NCBI GenBank assembly: GCA_032160165.1
Contig: JAVHWA010000126.1
Span: 27,948 to 91,947 of the forward strand
Source: QHXM01 sp032160165
GTDB taxonomy: Bacteria; Acidobacteriota; Blastocatellia; Pyrinomonadales; Pyrinomonadaceae
Direction of reading: 5' to 3'
Length of the DNA: 64,000 nt
The notes below the pieces were generated by a model that had not been told where the DNA came from, searched no databases, and saw only the letters and a program-made list of their open reading frames with translations. This document shows positions 44,118 to 52,287 of the stretch, one piece after another. The position numbers and the translations under genes were made by a program. Position 1 is the stretch's first letter, and each line of letters starts with the position of its first letter.

Positions 44118-46163
44118 TCAGTCTCCGTCCTCTGGATTTACGGCTGGAAGCGAAATCGTGAAAGTTGTTCCAGTTCCGACTCCGGATTGCACATCCAGTC
44201 GCCCTCCGTGCTCAGCAACAATACCATAACAGACTGCCAGCCCCAGCCCGGTTCCGCGCCCAATCTCCTTGGTGGTGAAGAATGGGTCGAAAATTTTTGT
44301 CAGATTTTCCGGGGCGATGCCGATTCCTGTGTCGCACACCTCAATCAATACGTTGCCGTTTTCCTTACGACCTCGCAACGTCAGTCTGCCGCCCTCGGCC
44401 ATCGCGTCTATCGCATTTGTGGCGAGCGCAATGACGGCTTGTTTTAACTGGCCTTCGTCGCCAGACACCGGTGACACGTCGTCGGATACTTCGACTCGGA
44501 TCTCGATCTTGTCCCCGCGGCGTTGGTGCGTAACCAACCGCGCGGCAGAGCTGATGATCTCTCCGATGTTAACCGGCAAGTGTTCGCCGGCCCGCGTCCG
44601 GCTAAAATCCAACAGTCCATTCGTGATTGATTTACAGCGAAAGGCTTCGCTCCTGATCAACGACAGATACTCACGCAGATCGTCGACTTCGGGAGACGAA
44701 TCAAACGCCCCTTCGTGAAGACGGGACTCGAGCGCCTCTGCACAAGCGGAAATAGTCGCCAGTGGATTATTGATTTCGTGTACCACGCCGGCTGCGAGCC
44801 TGCCTACCGCGGCAAGCTTTTCGGCACGAGCTACTGCGCGATTGGCTTCCACCCGCGCAGTGATGTCTTCCCCGACTGTGATGACGTGAGTGACCTCGCC
44901 GTCACCTCCGGCGCGCATTGGAATCTTACTGACAAGCCAGTGGTGCGCTTCGCCGTCGGTACCGGTCGTCTCCTGTTCAATGCGCTCGATTTCGCCTGCG
45001 TCGAACGCGCGCGCAAATTCGCTCTCAAGGATTGCGCGCTGTTGTCGCGTCAGGACATCGAAGATATTTCGGCCCAGGGCTCGACCGCGCGGGATGCCCT
45101 GCCCGCCCAGTTCACGATTGCGGTTCCAGGCAACGATGCGATAGTCGCGATCGACTGCGTATAGCGAGAGAGGAAGACTGTCGATAATTGCCTCGGTGAA
45201 GCGTCGCTGAGCTTCTGCCTCTGCAGTTCGATGTTCGACTTCTTTGGCGAGCGATGCCGAGGATTGGCGGGCCGCCTGATACAGCGCCGCAACGTGTGCC
45301 GCCAGCGCGGCCTGTTGGGCGGCTGCATCGACCAGCCTGGCCTGCGTCTCACCGCAATCGTTGACGTTATCAAATCCGGCGACGATGACGCCTTTTGTGC
45401 GACCGCTGAAGCGCAAAGGCGCGACGTACTCCACGCTGTGCTCGTCATCTTTAAGAAGAAACCTTTCCGCATCATCCACCAGCACAGAGGTGGAGGAAGC
45501 TTGCGATACCAGCCACGCCTTGAGCCGATCCATATGCAAGAGCGTGACATCTTCAGCGCTACCCTCCCGATCAAAAGCACAGACCGCCAGTTGCTCCTGA
45601 TTGATCGTCACCGCTGCAGCACAGACCACCGCGCCTGTTCCTTCGTAGGTTGCGCCAGCGACATGACGCACCACCTGCTCCGGTTCGATGGCCCGCAGGA
45701 GGCCGCGCCCAAGGTCGGCCAAAAATCTGAGCTCAACGTTGCTGCCGACAAGCGCCCACTCGCGCAGCGCTGTTTCCAAATGTGCGCTTACGCGCGTGAG
45801 TATTTCTCTGGGAGTCGAAGGCTTGACGATGTAGTCGTCCGCACCCGCGGCAAAGGCTTCAACCTTTCGGTTCTCGTCGTCTCCGACCGAAAAGATGACG
45901 ATCGGCAGTTGTTTGGTGGCCGCCTGCGCGCGCAATAGCCGACATAACGCAAGACCATCAACGCCCGGCATTTCGATGTCGAGGATAACAAGATCGCAAG
46001 GTTGTTTATGAAGCTGGCTTAGAGCCTTAGGTGCATCCGACGCGATAATTGTTCGATAGCCCGCGCCTTCAAAGATCTGGCGCAGTTGACGACGTGCGCC
46101 GGCGTCATCGTCGACAATCAGAAGCGTGGCGGTTGGAGCGGTGCTGTTGGAAGGAGTCGACAT
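44118..46163 (-). CDS. Hybrid-type sensor histidine kinase with N-terminal receiver
   Basis: A 681-residue soluble kinase. Residues 1-125 form a receiver (LLIVDDDAGARRQLRQIFEG, phosphoacceptor Asp in CDLVILDIEMPGVDGLALC). A GAF-like segment (about 150-310) and a PAS domain (about 325-440) follow. The HisKA box is AAGVVHEINNPLATISACAE with the phosphorylated His, and the HATPase domain ends with DTGIGIAPENLTKIFDPFF and GRGTGLGLAVCYGIVAEHGG. No membrane helices are seen. Translationally close to the NtrC-type regulator (four bases), it forms a phosphorelay pair. Confidence 0.94.
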   Translation of the reverse strand: MSTPSNSTAPTATLLIVDDDAGARRQLRQIFEGAGYRTIIASDAPKALSQLHKQPCDLVILDIEMPGVDGLALCRLLRAQAATKQLPIVIFSVGDDENRKVEAFAAGADDYIVKPSTPREILTRVSAHLETALREWALVGSNVELRFLADLGRGLLRAIEPEQVVRHVAGATYEGTGAVVCAAAVTINQEQLAVCAFDREGSAEDVTLLHMDRLKAWLVSQASSTSVLVDDAERFLLKDDEHSVEYVAPLRFSGRTKGVIVAGFDNVNDCGETQARLVDAAAQQAALAAHVAALYQAARQSSASLAKEVEHRTAEAEAQRRFTEAIIDSLPLSLYAVDRDYRIVAWNRNRELGGQGIPRGRALGRNIFDVLTRQQRAILESEFARAFDAGEIERIEQETTGTDGEAHHWLVSKIPMRAGGDGEVTHVITVGEDITARVEANRAVARAEKLAAVGRLAAGVVHEINNPLATISACAEALESRLHEGAFDSSPEVDDLREYLSLIRSEAFRCKSITNGLLDFSRTRAGEHLPVNIGEIISSAARLVTHQRRGDKIEIRVEVSDDVSPVSGDEGQLKQAVIALATNAIDAMAEGGRLTLRGRKENGNVLIEVCDTGIGIAPENLTKIFDPFFTTKEIGRGTGLGLAVCYGIVAEHGGRLDVQSGVGTGTTFTISLPAVNPEDGD

Positions 46164-46332
46164 TCACCCACGGCGATATTTGGAGTTGTAAAGAAAGAGT
46201 TCCGGCTAGTCGTAGACGCGATCTCGCTCCCACGACCAGCCTCAAACGATTGAATGCGATGCAGGCTGCTTTGTCAAGAAACAGAGCGTGACTGGTTACT
46301 GGTTCAGTTTCAAGGCTGGTCGTCACTATCAC

Positions 46333-46465
46333 TAACGCCTGACTTCAGTCAGGTGATAGGGAGCAGCCAAAAGGACGGGCCGTTTTCATCGGCTTGCACC
46401 GCAAGCCGATGAAAATGACAGAAGGGGATGGGAGCTCTCGGTCACCTGGCTGAAGCCAGGTGTTA
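46333..46465. repeat. 133-bp symmetric nested three-hairpin palindrome
   Basis: A central perfect 15-bp stem (TTTTCATCGGCTTGC-ACC-complement, 46383-46415) is flanked at equal 27-base distances by two inverted related hairpins, CGCCTGACTTCAGTCAGGTG (46336-46355) and CACCTGGCTGAAGCCAGGTG (46443-46462). All are centred exactly on 46399. The element occupies the spacer upstream of the PilZ gene and downstream of nothing coding; it looks like a composite REP-type repeat. Confidence 0.75.
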
Positions 46466-46698
46466 ATGAGATCTCAAACTGAACCACTGACAATGGCTAA
46501 GCCAGAGTGGATTCGGCTCCAGTCATTTTGCGATTTACGATTCGTCTTTCGCGCTTTACAATGCAGAAGGCGCAGAAGGCGATTGAAAGTTGCAATTGTC
46601 GGATCGCTGTCCCTCTTGCCCAGTTACTTCAGCCGACGTCGTTTCGCTCTCCCAGTTGGCTCTTGAGAACATGACGTTCTCAGGAGGTTAATCTTTAC

Positions 46699-47133
46699 AT
46701 GCCCGAGTTAATACGTTCCATTGTGAATCGGTTGCGGGATTTTGTGGGTAACCGTCGGCGTGCGCCTCGGCACAGCGTTCGTCTCGAAGTGGAATTGGCG
46801 TTGATGGTTCCATCGCCAGGGTCTACTTCCAGAAGCGCCGGACCTGGCTTAAGGGTGTCCGGCTATACCAGGGACATCAGCGCTACCGGGTTGGCTGTGA
46901 TCGTTCCGACGATTCGCGCCGGCGGCAAGTACATAACGGGATCCAACCAAACACTACAGATCACTCTCGCTCTTCCCTCCGGGCCTCTTGAGATTTACGG
47001 AACACCAGTTCGCTATAGCCCGCTCGAAGACCCTGGCGGCGACCGAGGCTACCTCGTCGGAGTCCAAATTGAGCGAATGAGCGTTACTCACCGCACAACT
47101 TTCAGCGCGTATGTGGAGACCCTGAGGAAATGA
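46699..47133 (+). CDS. PilZ-domain protein
   Basis: A 144-residue protein with the two parts of a cyclic-di-GMP binding site: RRAPRHSVR (RxxxR-type) near residue 20 and DISATGLAV (D/NxSxxG) near residue 58, followed by beta-strand blocks ending GVQIERMS. A GGAGG ribosome-binding site lies before the ATG. As the window also holds an HD-GYP/GGDEF protein (52288), c-di-GMP signalling clearly operates in this organism; no direct effector target is visible. Confidence 0.9.
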   Translation: MPELIRSIVNRLRDFVGNRRRAPRHSVRLEVELALMVPSPGSTSRSAGPGLRVSGYTRDISATGLAVIVPTIRAGGKYITGSNQTLQITLALPSGPLEIYGTPVRYSPLEDPGGDRGYLVGVQIERMSVTHRTTFSAYVETLRK

Positions 47134-47235
47134 TGAGTGGCTGCGGCTTTGCCGCCGGACGTGAGGCGGTGGCTGCGCCCCGCCGCAAAGGCTGACATGA
47201 ACAATGACTCCCGAGGCAAAACTAATCCCCTCAAC

Positions 47236-47895
47236 TCAAGCTCGAAAAACCATCTCGCCAAAGACCTCGGGAACATGAAAGTCAGGACGCTCTGTGTACG
47301 TCGGCTGCCACGCAAGATAGCCTCGCGTTTCGCCGTCACCGACGCAGCGGGTTAGATTTCCTCTCCATCGAGCTCCCGCTTCAGGTCGATAGCCCAATCC
47401 CTCCCATGGAATACTGATCATCGTCAGAACAGAGTCGGGACCAATCGTCGCAGACGCTTTCATTCCTGAATGGAACTCCCAGTCTGTCTCACGCGAGTCC
47501 GGCGTCTTCTCAATAGCCAGGTCAACCCATTCACCTGTCGGCGCAGCTTCAAACTCAAAGTACCGTCCCGGGTGCTCGAGATCAGGAGAAAGAAAGATCT
47601 CGCAGACGTCGCGGTCCCACAGGCCCGGGGTCTTTCGTTCGATTTGGGGATCGCTGTTGATGATTAACGGTTCGTCCTGTCGACAGACAAAACGCGCGTA
47701 AAGTGCAACGCTCGACCAGAGAAGACGCGCCTCCAGATGACGGCCGACCGGCGCTTCTTCTCCGGACCAGTATCGTGAAATTGGAACCGGCTGGGCCGAA
47801 TCCCAGAGCGCATCTTCCAGGTCTCCGGTGAGCAGGACCCTATCGATTCGCCGTATGTGGACAATGTCCGGATGCAGCTTTCGTTCAGTATCCAT
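47236..47895 (-). CDS. CBM9/DOMON-like carbohydrate-binding domain protein
   Basis: About 219 residues from ATG 47895 (MDTERKLHPDIVHIRRIDRV). The sequence follows the CBM9-like pattern: LTGDLEDALWDSAQPVPIS, RLLWSSVALYARFVCRQDEP, DVCEIFLSPDLEHPGRYFEF and a C-terminal IPWEGLGYRPEAGARWRGNL with NLTRCV. There is no signal peptide. An upstream in-frame ATG at 47952 would overlap the WG-repeat gene by 19 bp. Last in the minus-strand group. Confidence 0.85.
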   Translation of the reverse strand: MDTERKLHPDIVHIRRIDRVLLTGDLEDALWDSAQPVPISRYWSGEEAPVGRHLEARLLWSSVALYARFVCRQDEPLIINSDPQIERKTPGLWDRDVCEIFLSPDLEHPGRYFEFEAAPTGEWVDLAIEKTPDSRETDWEFHSGMKASATIGPDSVLTMISIPWEGLGYRPEAGARWRGNLTRCVGDGETRGYLAWQPTYTERPDFHVPEVFGEMVFRA

Positions 47896-47933
47896 CGTCT
47901 TCGTAGGTCCGTAATCTGCGTTACTCCATCGGA

Positions 47934-48998
47934 TCAATTGGCCCTCTTCCAAACGAATTTTCCTGTCTTATCGATGTAACCCGACATTCCCTTGATGTCC
48001 ACATCTGCAAGTCCACCCGAGAAAAAGAGGGCGGCTTCGAATTGGGGCTTTATGACGATCCTTCCAGTCTTATCAATGTATCCATACCTGCCCTCGAAGG
48101 GCGGTCCGATTCGAATCGCAGCTAAGCCTTCGTTGAAGTACATGGCATCATCAAATGCAGGTCCTATGACAACCTTACCTCGTGTATTTATATAGCCAAA
48201 CTTCTTGCCTACTCTTACTACGGCTAGCCCTTCAGAAAAAGCATCTGCAAAATCGAAGCGCGGATTGATTACTGTTCTTCCTTTCTTATCGATGTAACCG
48301 TACTTGTCATTGATCTTCACAGGAGCGAGGCCGCCGGAGAAATCATCTGCCCACCTGGCTTTTGGCTCAATCACGATCATCCCGAGCTTATTGACGAAGC
48401 CGTATTTGCCTACCATCGGGAATTCTGGCTCCGAGTAAAGCGCCGGAGCTCTTTTCTTATCCGAGACAATCACGAGTGCGAGCCCATCAGAAAACGGTTG
48501 TATCCAGTCGTATCGAGGCTCCATAACCAACCTACCCGTCTTATCTATCAGGCCCCACTTCTGATTAATTTCGACCCCGGCTAAGCCTTCAGAGAAATCT
48601 GAGGCAGCTTCAAATTTAGCATCTATTACAAGGTTTCCGGTCTTATCGATGAAACCGTAATTGCCCATGAATCTTCCGGAGCTATCGGTGACTTGTACGG
48701 CGGCCAAACCTTCTGAAAACTCGCCGGGGCCATCGAACTGAACAGGAATCACCATGCGTCCTGACACATCTACGTATCCCCATTTCTCGCCAATCAGGAC
48801 AGCAGCAAGGCCTTCGGTCGAACTCCAGGCGGCATCAAACTGCGGCTTGATGACTATCCGTCCTGACCTATCGATAAACCCCCAACGACCATTATCAAAA
48901 ATGCGAAAGAACTCGCTCGACTTCCGTCTCTGCCCACTTGACGTAACAGCAAGAAGCAGAAAAGCTGCGCAGATGAGAAATGAAGTTCTCCTTCTCAT
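47934..48998 (-). CDS. Secreted WG-repeat protein
   Basis: A 354-residue exported protein with a signal peptide (MRRRTSFLICAAFLLLAVTS) starting at 48998. The mature part is about nine WG repeats of 30-45 residues with pattern WGFIDRSGRIVIKPQFD---FSEGLAAV. WG repeats bind unknown ligands and are frequent in Acidobacteriota and Bacteroidota. An upstream ATG at 49109 extends into the neighbouring SLOG gene and is rejected. Confidence 0.9.
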   Translation of the reverse strand: MRRRTSFLICAAFLLLAVTSSGQRRKSSEFFRIFDNGRWGFIDRSGRIVIKPQFDAAWSSTEGLAAVLIGEKWGYVDVSGRMVIPVQFDGPGEFSEGLAAVQVTDSSGRFMGNYGFIDKTGNLVIDAKFEAASDFSEGLAGVEINQKWGLIDKTGRLVMEPRYDWIQPFSDGLALVIVSDKKRAPALYSEPEFPMVGKYGFVNKLGMIVIEPKARWADDFSGGLAPVKINDKYGYIDKKGRTVINPRFDFADAFSEGLAVVRVGKKFGYINTRGKVVIGPAFDDAMYFNEGLAAIRIGPPFEGRYGYIDKTGRIVIKPQFEAALFFSGGLADVDIKGMSGYIDKTGKFVWKRAN

Positions 48999-49029
48999 AA
49001 GGACCACATGCTGCCGTGCCCTCGGACCA

Positions 49030-49590
49030 TCATTCGCCTTTTCTCGTTTGCTCGAATGCTTCCAGACATGCCGCCAGAAGCCTCTTCGGATCATCGCCAT
49101 GAAGCACACAGGCTCCGCTTAGCTTGGGGAAGATTCGCAGCAAGCGTTCGGCTTCGTCGGCAACCCCTCCCGTTCCCGTCAAGCAACCGATGACGCGGCC
49201 TTCATCGTGCGCGATGGTGAACTCGTTTAGCGATCCCATCGATCCGCCGATGAAAAGCACGACGTCGCATGAGCGCACCAGCACCACGTTACGGCCTTTG
49301 AGCCCAAACCCGGTGTAGATAACTGAGTCACAGTCTTCGAGTGGGAGCTCGTATTTTCTCAGGTGCTCGTCTTCGTTGGCGGCAGGTGAGATGCCTAGGT
49401 GAAATCCACCGGCGGCTCGCGCGCTACTGGCAACGATTTGCGTTACTCCAGTGGTAGCACCGGTCAACAAGAAAAGATCTCGAGACGCGATCGCCTCGCC
49501 AAGCGCTTCCGCTGTGGCACGCAAACTATCCGGCACTCCGCCGGGCAGCGTGTCATTGGCCGAACCCATAACCCCGACTTTGAGCTTCAT
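49030..49590 (-). CDS. SLOG/LOG-family Rossmann protein (TIGR00725-like)
   Basis: A 186-residue protein of the SLOG superfamily: KVGVMGSAND, FLLTGATTGVTQIVASSARA, GISPAANEDEH and the VVLFIGGSMGSLNEFTIAHDEG motif equivalent to the PGGxGTxxE loop of LOG and DprA. It probably binds or hydrolyses a nucleotide derivative, but the substrate is unknown. Its start overlaps the stop of the GNAT gene by four bases (ATGA), so the two are co-translated. Confidence 0.85.
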   Translation of the reverse strand: MKLKVGVMGSANDTLPGGVPDSLRATAEALGEAIASRDLFLLTGATTGVTQIVASSARAAGGFHLGISPAANEDEHLRKYELPLEDCDSVIYTGFGLKGRNVVLVRSCDVVLFIGGSMGSLNEFTIAHDEGRVIGCLTGTGGVADEAERLLRIFPKLSGACVLHGDDPKRLLAACLEAFEQTRKGE

Positions 49591-50084
49591 TCCAACCCCA
49601 CGACCGTGCTACGACGTTCCATTAGAACCACGTCTCGCCATGTACCGTTCCGCTTGCCGATTCGCGTCCGCGTCCCAACAACTCGAAAGCCACACTTTCC
49701 ATGCAACTCAAGGCTGGTGGCATTGTCTGCAAGTATGCCGGCCTGCAATGTCCAAATTCCGCATTCCTCTGAGGAAGTGATCAGTGCCTCTAGCAGCTTG
49801 CGGCCAAGGCCGAGACCTCTGAACCGCTCGCCAACGTAGACGCTGACCTCCGCTACACCGGAATAGACGCTCCGCGCCGAAACAGCGCTCAGTGCGGCCC
49901 AACCCACGATCGCTTCGTCAGCTCTACTTACGAGTCGGCAGCGCTCTAAATGACTCGCGTTCCATTCTTCCCATTCTTTCGCTTCAGTCTCTAGCGTAGC
50001 TTTGCCCGTCGCGATCCCCTGGAGATAGATACGGCGCACCTCAACCCAATGTTGGGGGAGCATGATGTCTATCGTGACTCGCAT
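49587..50084 (-). CDS. GNAT acetyltransferase, phosphinothricin N-acetyltransferase-like
   Basis: A 165-residue GNAT of the Pat/YncA group, starting at ATG 50084. Family marks: HWVEVRRIYLQGIATGKATL, WNASHLERCRLVS, SVYVGERFRGLGLGRKLLEA (acetyl-CoA loop) and NATSLELHGKCGFRVVGTRT. A longer frame from 50186 overlaps the MFS gene and is not needed. It may detoxify an amine; next to an MFS exporter a protective role is plausible but inferred. Confidence 0.88.
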   Translation of the reverse strand: MRVTIDIMLPQHWVEVRRIYLQGIATGKATLETEAKEWEEWNASHLERCRLVSRADEAIVGWAALSAVSARSVYSGVAEVSVYVGERFRGLGLGRKLLEALITSSEECGIWTLQAGILADNATSLELHGKCGFRVVGTRTRIGKRNGTWRDVVLMERRSTVVGLE

Positions 50085-50101
50085 CTCTTGTTCCCGCCCA
50101 C

Positions 50102-51454
50102 TCAGCTTGAAACTTTGGCGGTCTCTGCGGTCGCGCTGCGTTCCGGGCTTTCGGTAATCAACTCCGTGCCGCCGTCGTTCCACCACTTTTCCGTTATGAA
50201 CCAGAACAAACCAGGAAGCAGAAAGAAAACGCCGATCCCGATTGTAACGGTGCGCGGAGAGTAGTGGAAACGGTCCAGTAGCTCGCCCGTCAGGTAGTTC
50301 GAGGCAGCCATGGTTAACGTGAATAGAGCGAGCTCGGCGGCGAAAACGCGACCGCGAAACTTGTCTTCAATCGCGCTCTGCAGCAGGACGGTTGAGTTTA
50401 CCCACAGCACGCTGCCTCCCGTATGGGCGATCATCAACACAACCAGCGCCAGGGCAAAGTTCGTGGCCAGACCGAACGCGATGTAAAAAGCTCCGCCTAT
50501 CAGGAAAGCAATGCCGATTGCGGTCTGTAGCTGCCGGCGCGTCTCGCCGGCAATGCGCCGCATTGCTATCGGTCCGATGGCGGTCCCGATTCCCCTGGCA
50601 GCATATAGAATCCCGATGCCCGTTGCGGCGCTTTGTCCGACAGGGAATATCTTTTCCCCGAATACAGCGAGCAGCGCGAGGATGCCGCCACCAAATCCCC
50701 AGGCCGGCTTTACCATCATCAACGCAAAGACGCGAGGCCGCTGCCAGACGTATCGCACTCCTTCGAGCGTGTCTGTGATCCCGAGAGCTTTGGCGATCGT
50801 CAATTTGCTTTTGACTCTAGGTGCACGCTTGGGAAAGCGTACGCTGGCGATCAGAAGAGCTGAAAGCAGGTAGGTCAGCGAGTCGAGAACAAACGCAGCG
50901 TCCGTCCCGAACCATCCGGTGACCAACCCGCCGAACGCTGCGCCGAGCGTAAGCATCACCGACCATGTGGCCGAAGACACGGCATTGGCGGCGAGCAGCT
51001 CACGACCAGAGACTATCGAAGGGATAACAGCAGTTTTGGCGGGCTCGAAGAACGTCGAGAAGACGAGTTGAAGAATCGTCAATGCATAAATAATCCAAAC
51101 CTGCTCGGGACGACGCACAAAAAGAAATCCAAGAACCACTACGGCCCGCACGATGTCGGAAACGATCATTATCATTCGCCTGCTGAAGCGATCGATAATG
51201 ACGCCCGAAAGTGGACCGACGATAAAGCTTGGAACAAAGCGGGCGACCAGGAGCAGCCCGACGGCGCGTCCGGATCCCGTCAGATTGAGGAGCAACGTGT
51301 AAAGCGCAATCGTGTCGAACCAGTCGCCAAGCTGGCTGACGACCTGACCCAACCAGAGCTGTCGAAAGTTACGGTTGACGCGAAGCACCTCGATGAATCC
51401 CGATGGTTTCTCCGCACCAACTACCTTCCCCGCCTCCTTACTCAAACGCGCCAC
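50102..51454 (-). CDS. MFS transporter
   Basis: A 450-residue 12-helix major facilitator of the enterobactin-exporter-like/MFS_3 group: FRQLWLGQVVSQLGDWFDTI at the first helix, VGPLSGVIIDRFSRRMIMIV with the loop 2-3 motif, and LVVLMIAHTGGSVLWVNSTV in the second half. The substrate is unknown. It heads the minus-strand group MFS-GNAT-SLOG-WG-CBM9, with 17 bp to the GNAT start. Confidence 0.92.
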   Translation of the reverse strand: MARLSKEAGKVVGAEKPSGFIEVLRVNRNFRQLWLGQVVSQLGDWFDTIALYTLLLNLTGSGRAVGLLLVARFVPSFIVGPLSGVIIDRFSRRMIMIVSDIVRAVVVLGFLFVRRPEQVWIIYALTILQLVFSTFFEPAKTAVIPSIVSGRELLAANAVSSATWSVMLTLGAAFGGLVTGWFGTDAAFVLDSLTYLLSALLIASVRFPKRAPRVKSKLTIAKALGITDTLEGVRYVWQRPRVFALMMVKPAWGFGGGILALLAVFGEKIFPVGQSAATGIGILYAARGIGTAIGPIAMRRIAGETRRQLQTAIGIAFLIGGAFYIAFGLATNFALALVVLMIAHTGGSVLWVNSTVLLQSAIEDKFRGRVFAAELALFTLTMAASNYLTGELLDRFHYSPRTVTIGIGVFFLLPGLFWFITEKWWNDGGTELITESPERSATAETAKVSS

Positions 51455-52287
51455 GCTCCATCATATGAATTTAGTAAACGAGGGTGCATCCAGGTGTCGA
51501 TCATTGTCAAACTCTTCTTCACCGCCGCGACTTCTGAGTTGGAAGCACGCCGATGGTGCGTCTGAAACGGACTACGAGAAGACTAAACGCCGGGGACGCA
51601 GAGGTCGAAAAGATAAGAAGAGAATGTAAGCTCATCTTTACTCTCTGCGACCGCTGCGACCTCCGCGTTTAAATCGGATTTTCGTTGGCGAGGGCTCACA
51701 AAACATTAACCACCGTGACAAGAGAAGTCTCAAAGACTGCTTCGACAAGCGCGCCGAATTCGCAATCAAAGAACTGACCGACTTATCAGGTTGACCTGTC
51801 ACCATGACCGCAAGCTCAAACTTGCTTACCTTCCGACGAAGCGCAGCTACGCTCTAACCATAATCTTCACGCGGTTTCACTCCGAATATCGGCGGGCGAG
51901 AGTCCGCGGCACAGAGCTTGTTGTCCAGAGTGCGCGGCTCGAAGCGTCACAAGCGCTTCACGGACTCTCCGCACGGAGTCCGAAAGCCGCACGAATTGAC
52001 AACCCCGAGTGATTGCGCCGAAGGCAAAAAGTGCGACGGACACGCTCGGGACCTAGATCTCACCCCCACAACGGCGGGCCGAGCGCCTTTTACTGGTCCG
52101 CCCTTGCCCCGTCCGGTTCGCCGGAAGCGAGTGCGGAACTTGCTCCTCTGCCTCGCTTCCGGCATCGGACTTTGAATGGGGTCAATCGAGATCGAACTAC
52201 GGATGTTGAGATGGACAGCTTACTACCATGAATCGGCCTGAAACCTTCGATCAAGCAACTCACGGTCGCAGAGACTGGAGCGGGTAA
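51455..52287. other. Gene-poor spacer
   Basis: 833 bp without a gene I can support. Contents: a CGCAGAGG-type inverted repeat (51583-51674), a short palindrome GGACTCTCCGCACGGAGTCC near 51962-51981, and a perfect 12-bp stem (GCCGGAAGCGAG, 52120-52131; complement 52152-52163) with a 20-base loop. Small open frames here have no family features. Confidence 0.6.
51583..51674. repeat. CGCAGAGG-type inverted repeat (second copy)
   Basis: CTAAACGCCGGGGACGCAGA and on (51583-51612) and CTCTCTGCGACCGCTGCGAC and on (51641-51672) are inverted arms. They share the AAACGC-GAGG-CGC words with the element at 32050-32182. Confidence 0.65.

Noticed and set aside
46460..46666. Small plus-strand frame before the PilZ gene
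   Set aside because: Arg-rich composition, no ribosome-binding site and overlap with the palindromic element; no family features.
51791..52231. Several frames of 60-85 residues in the 51.5-52.3 kb spacer
   Set aside because: They overlap one another in different frames, are rich in Arg and Ser, and have no recognisable domain or start signal.
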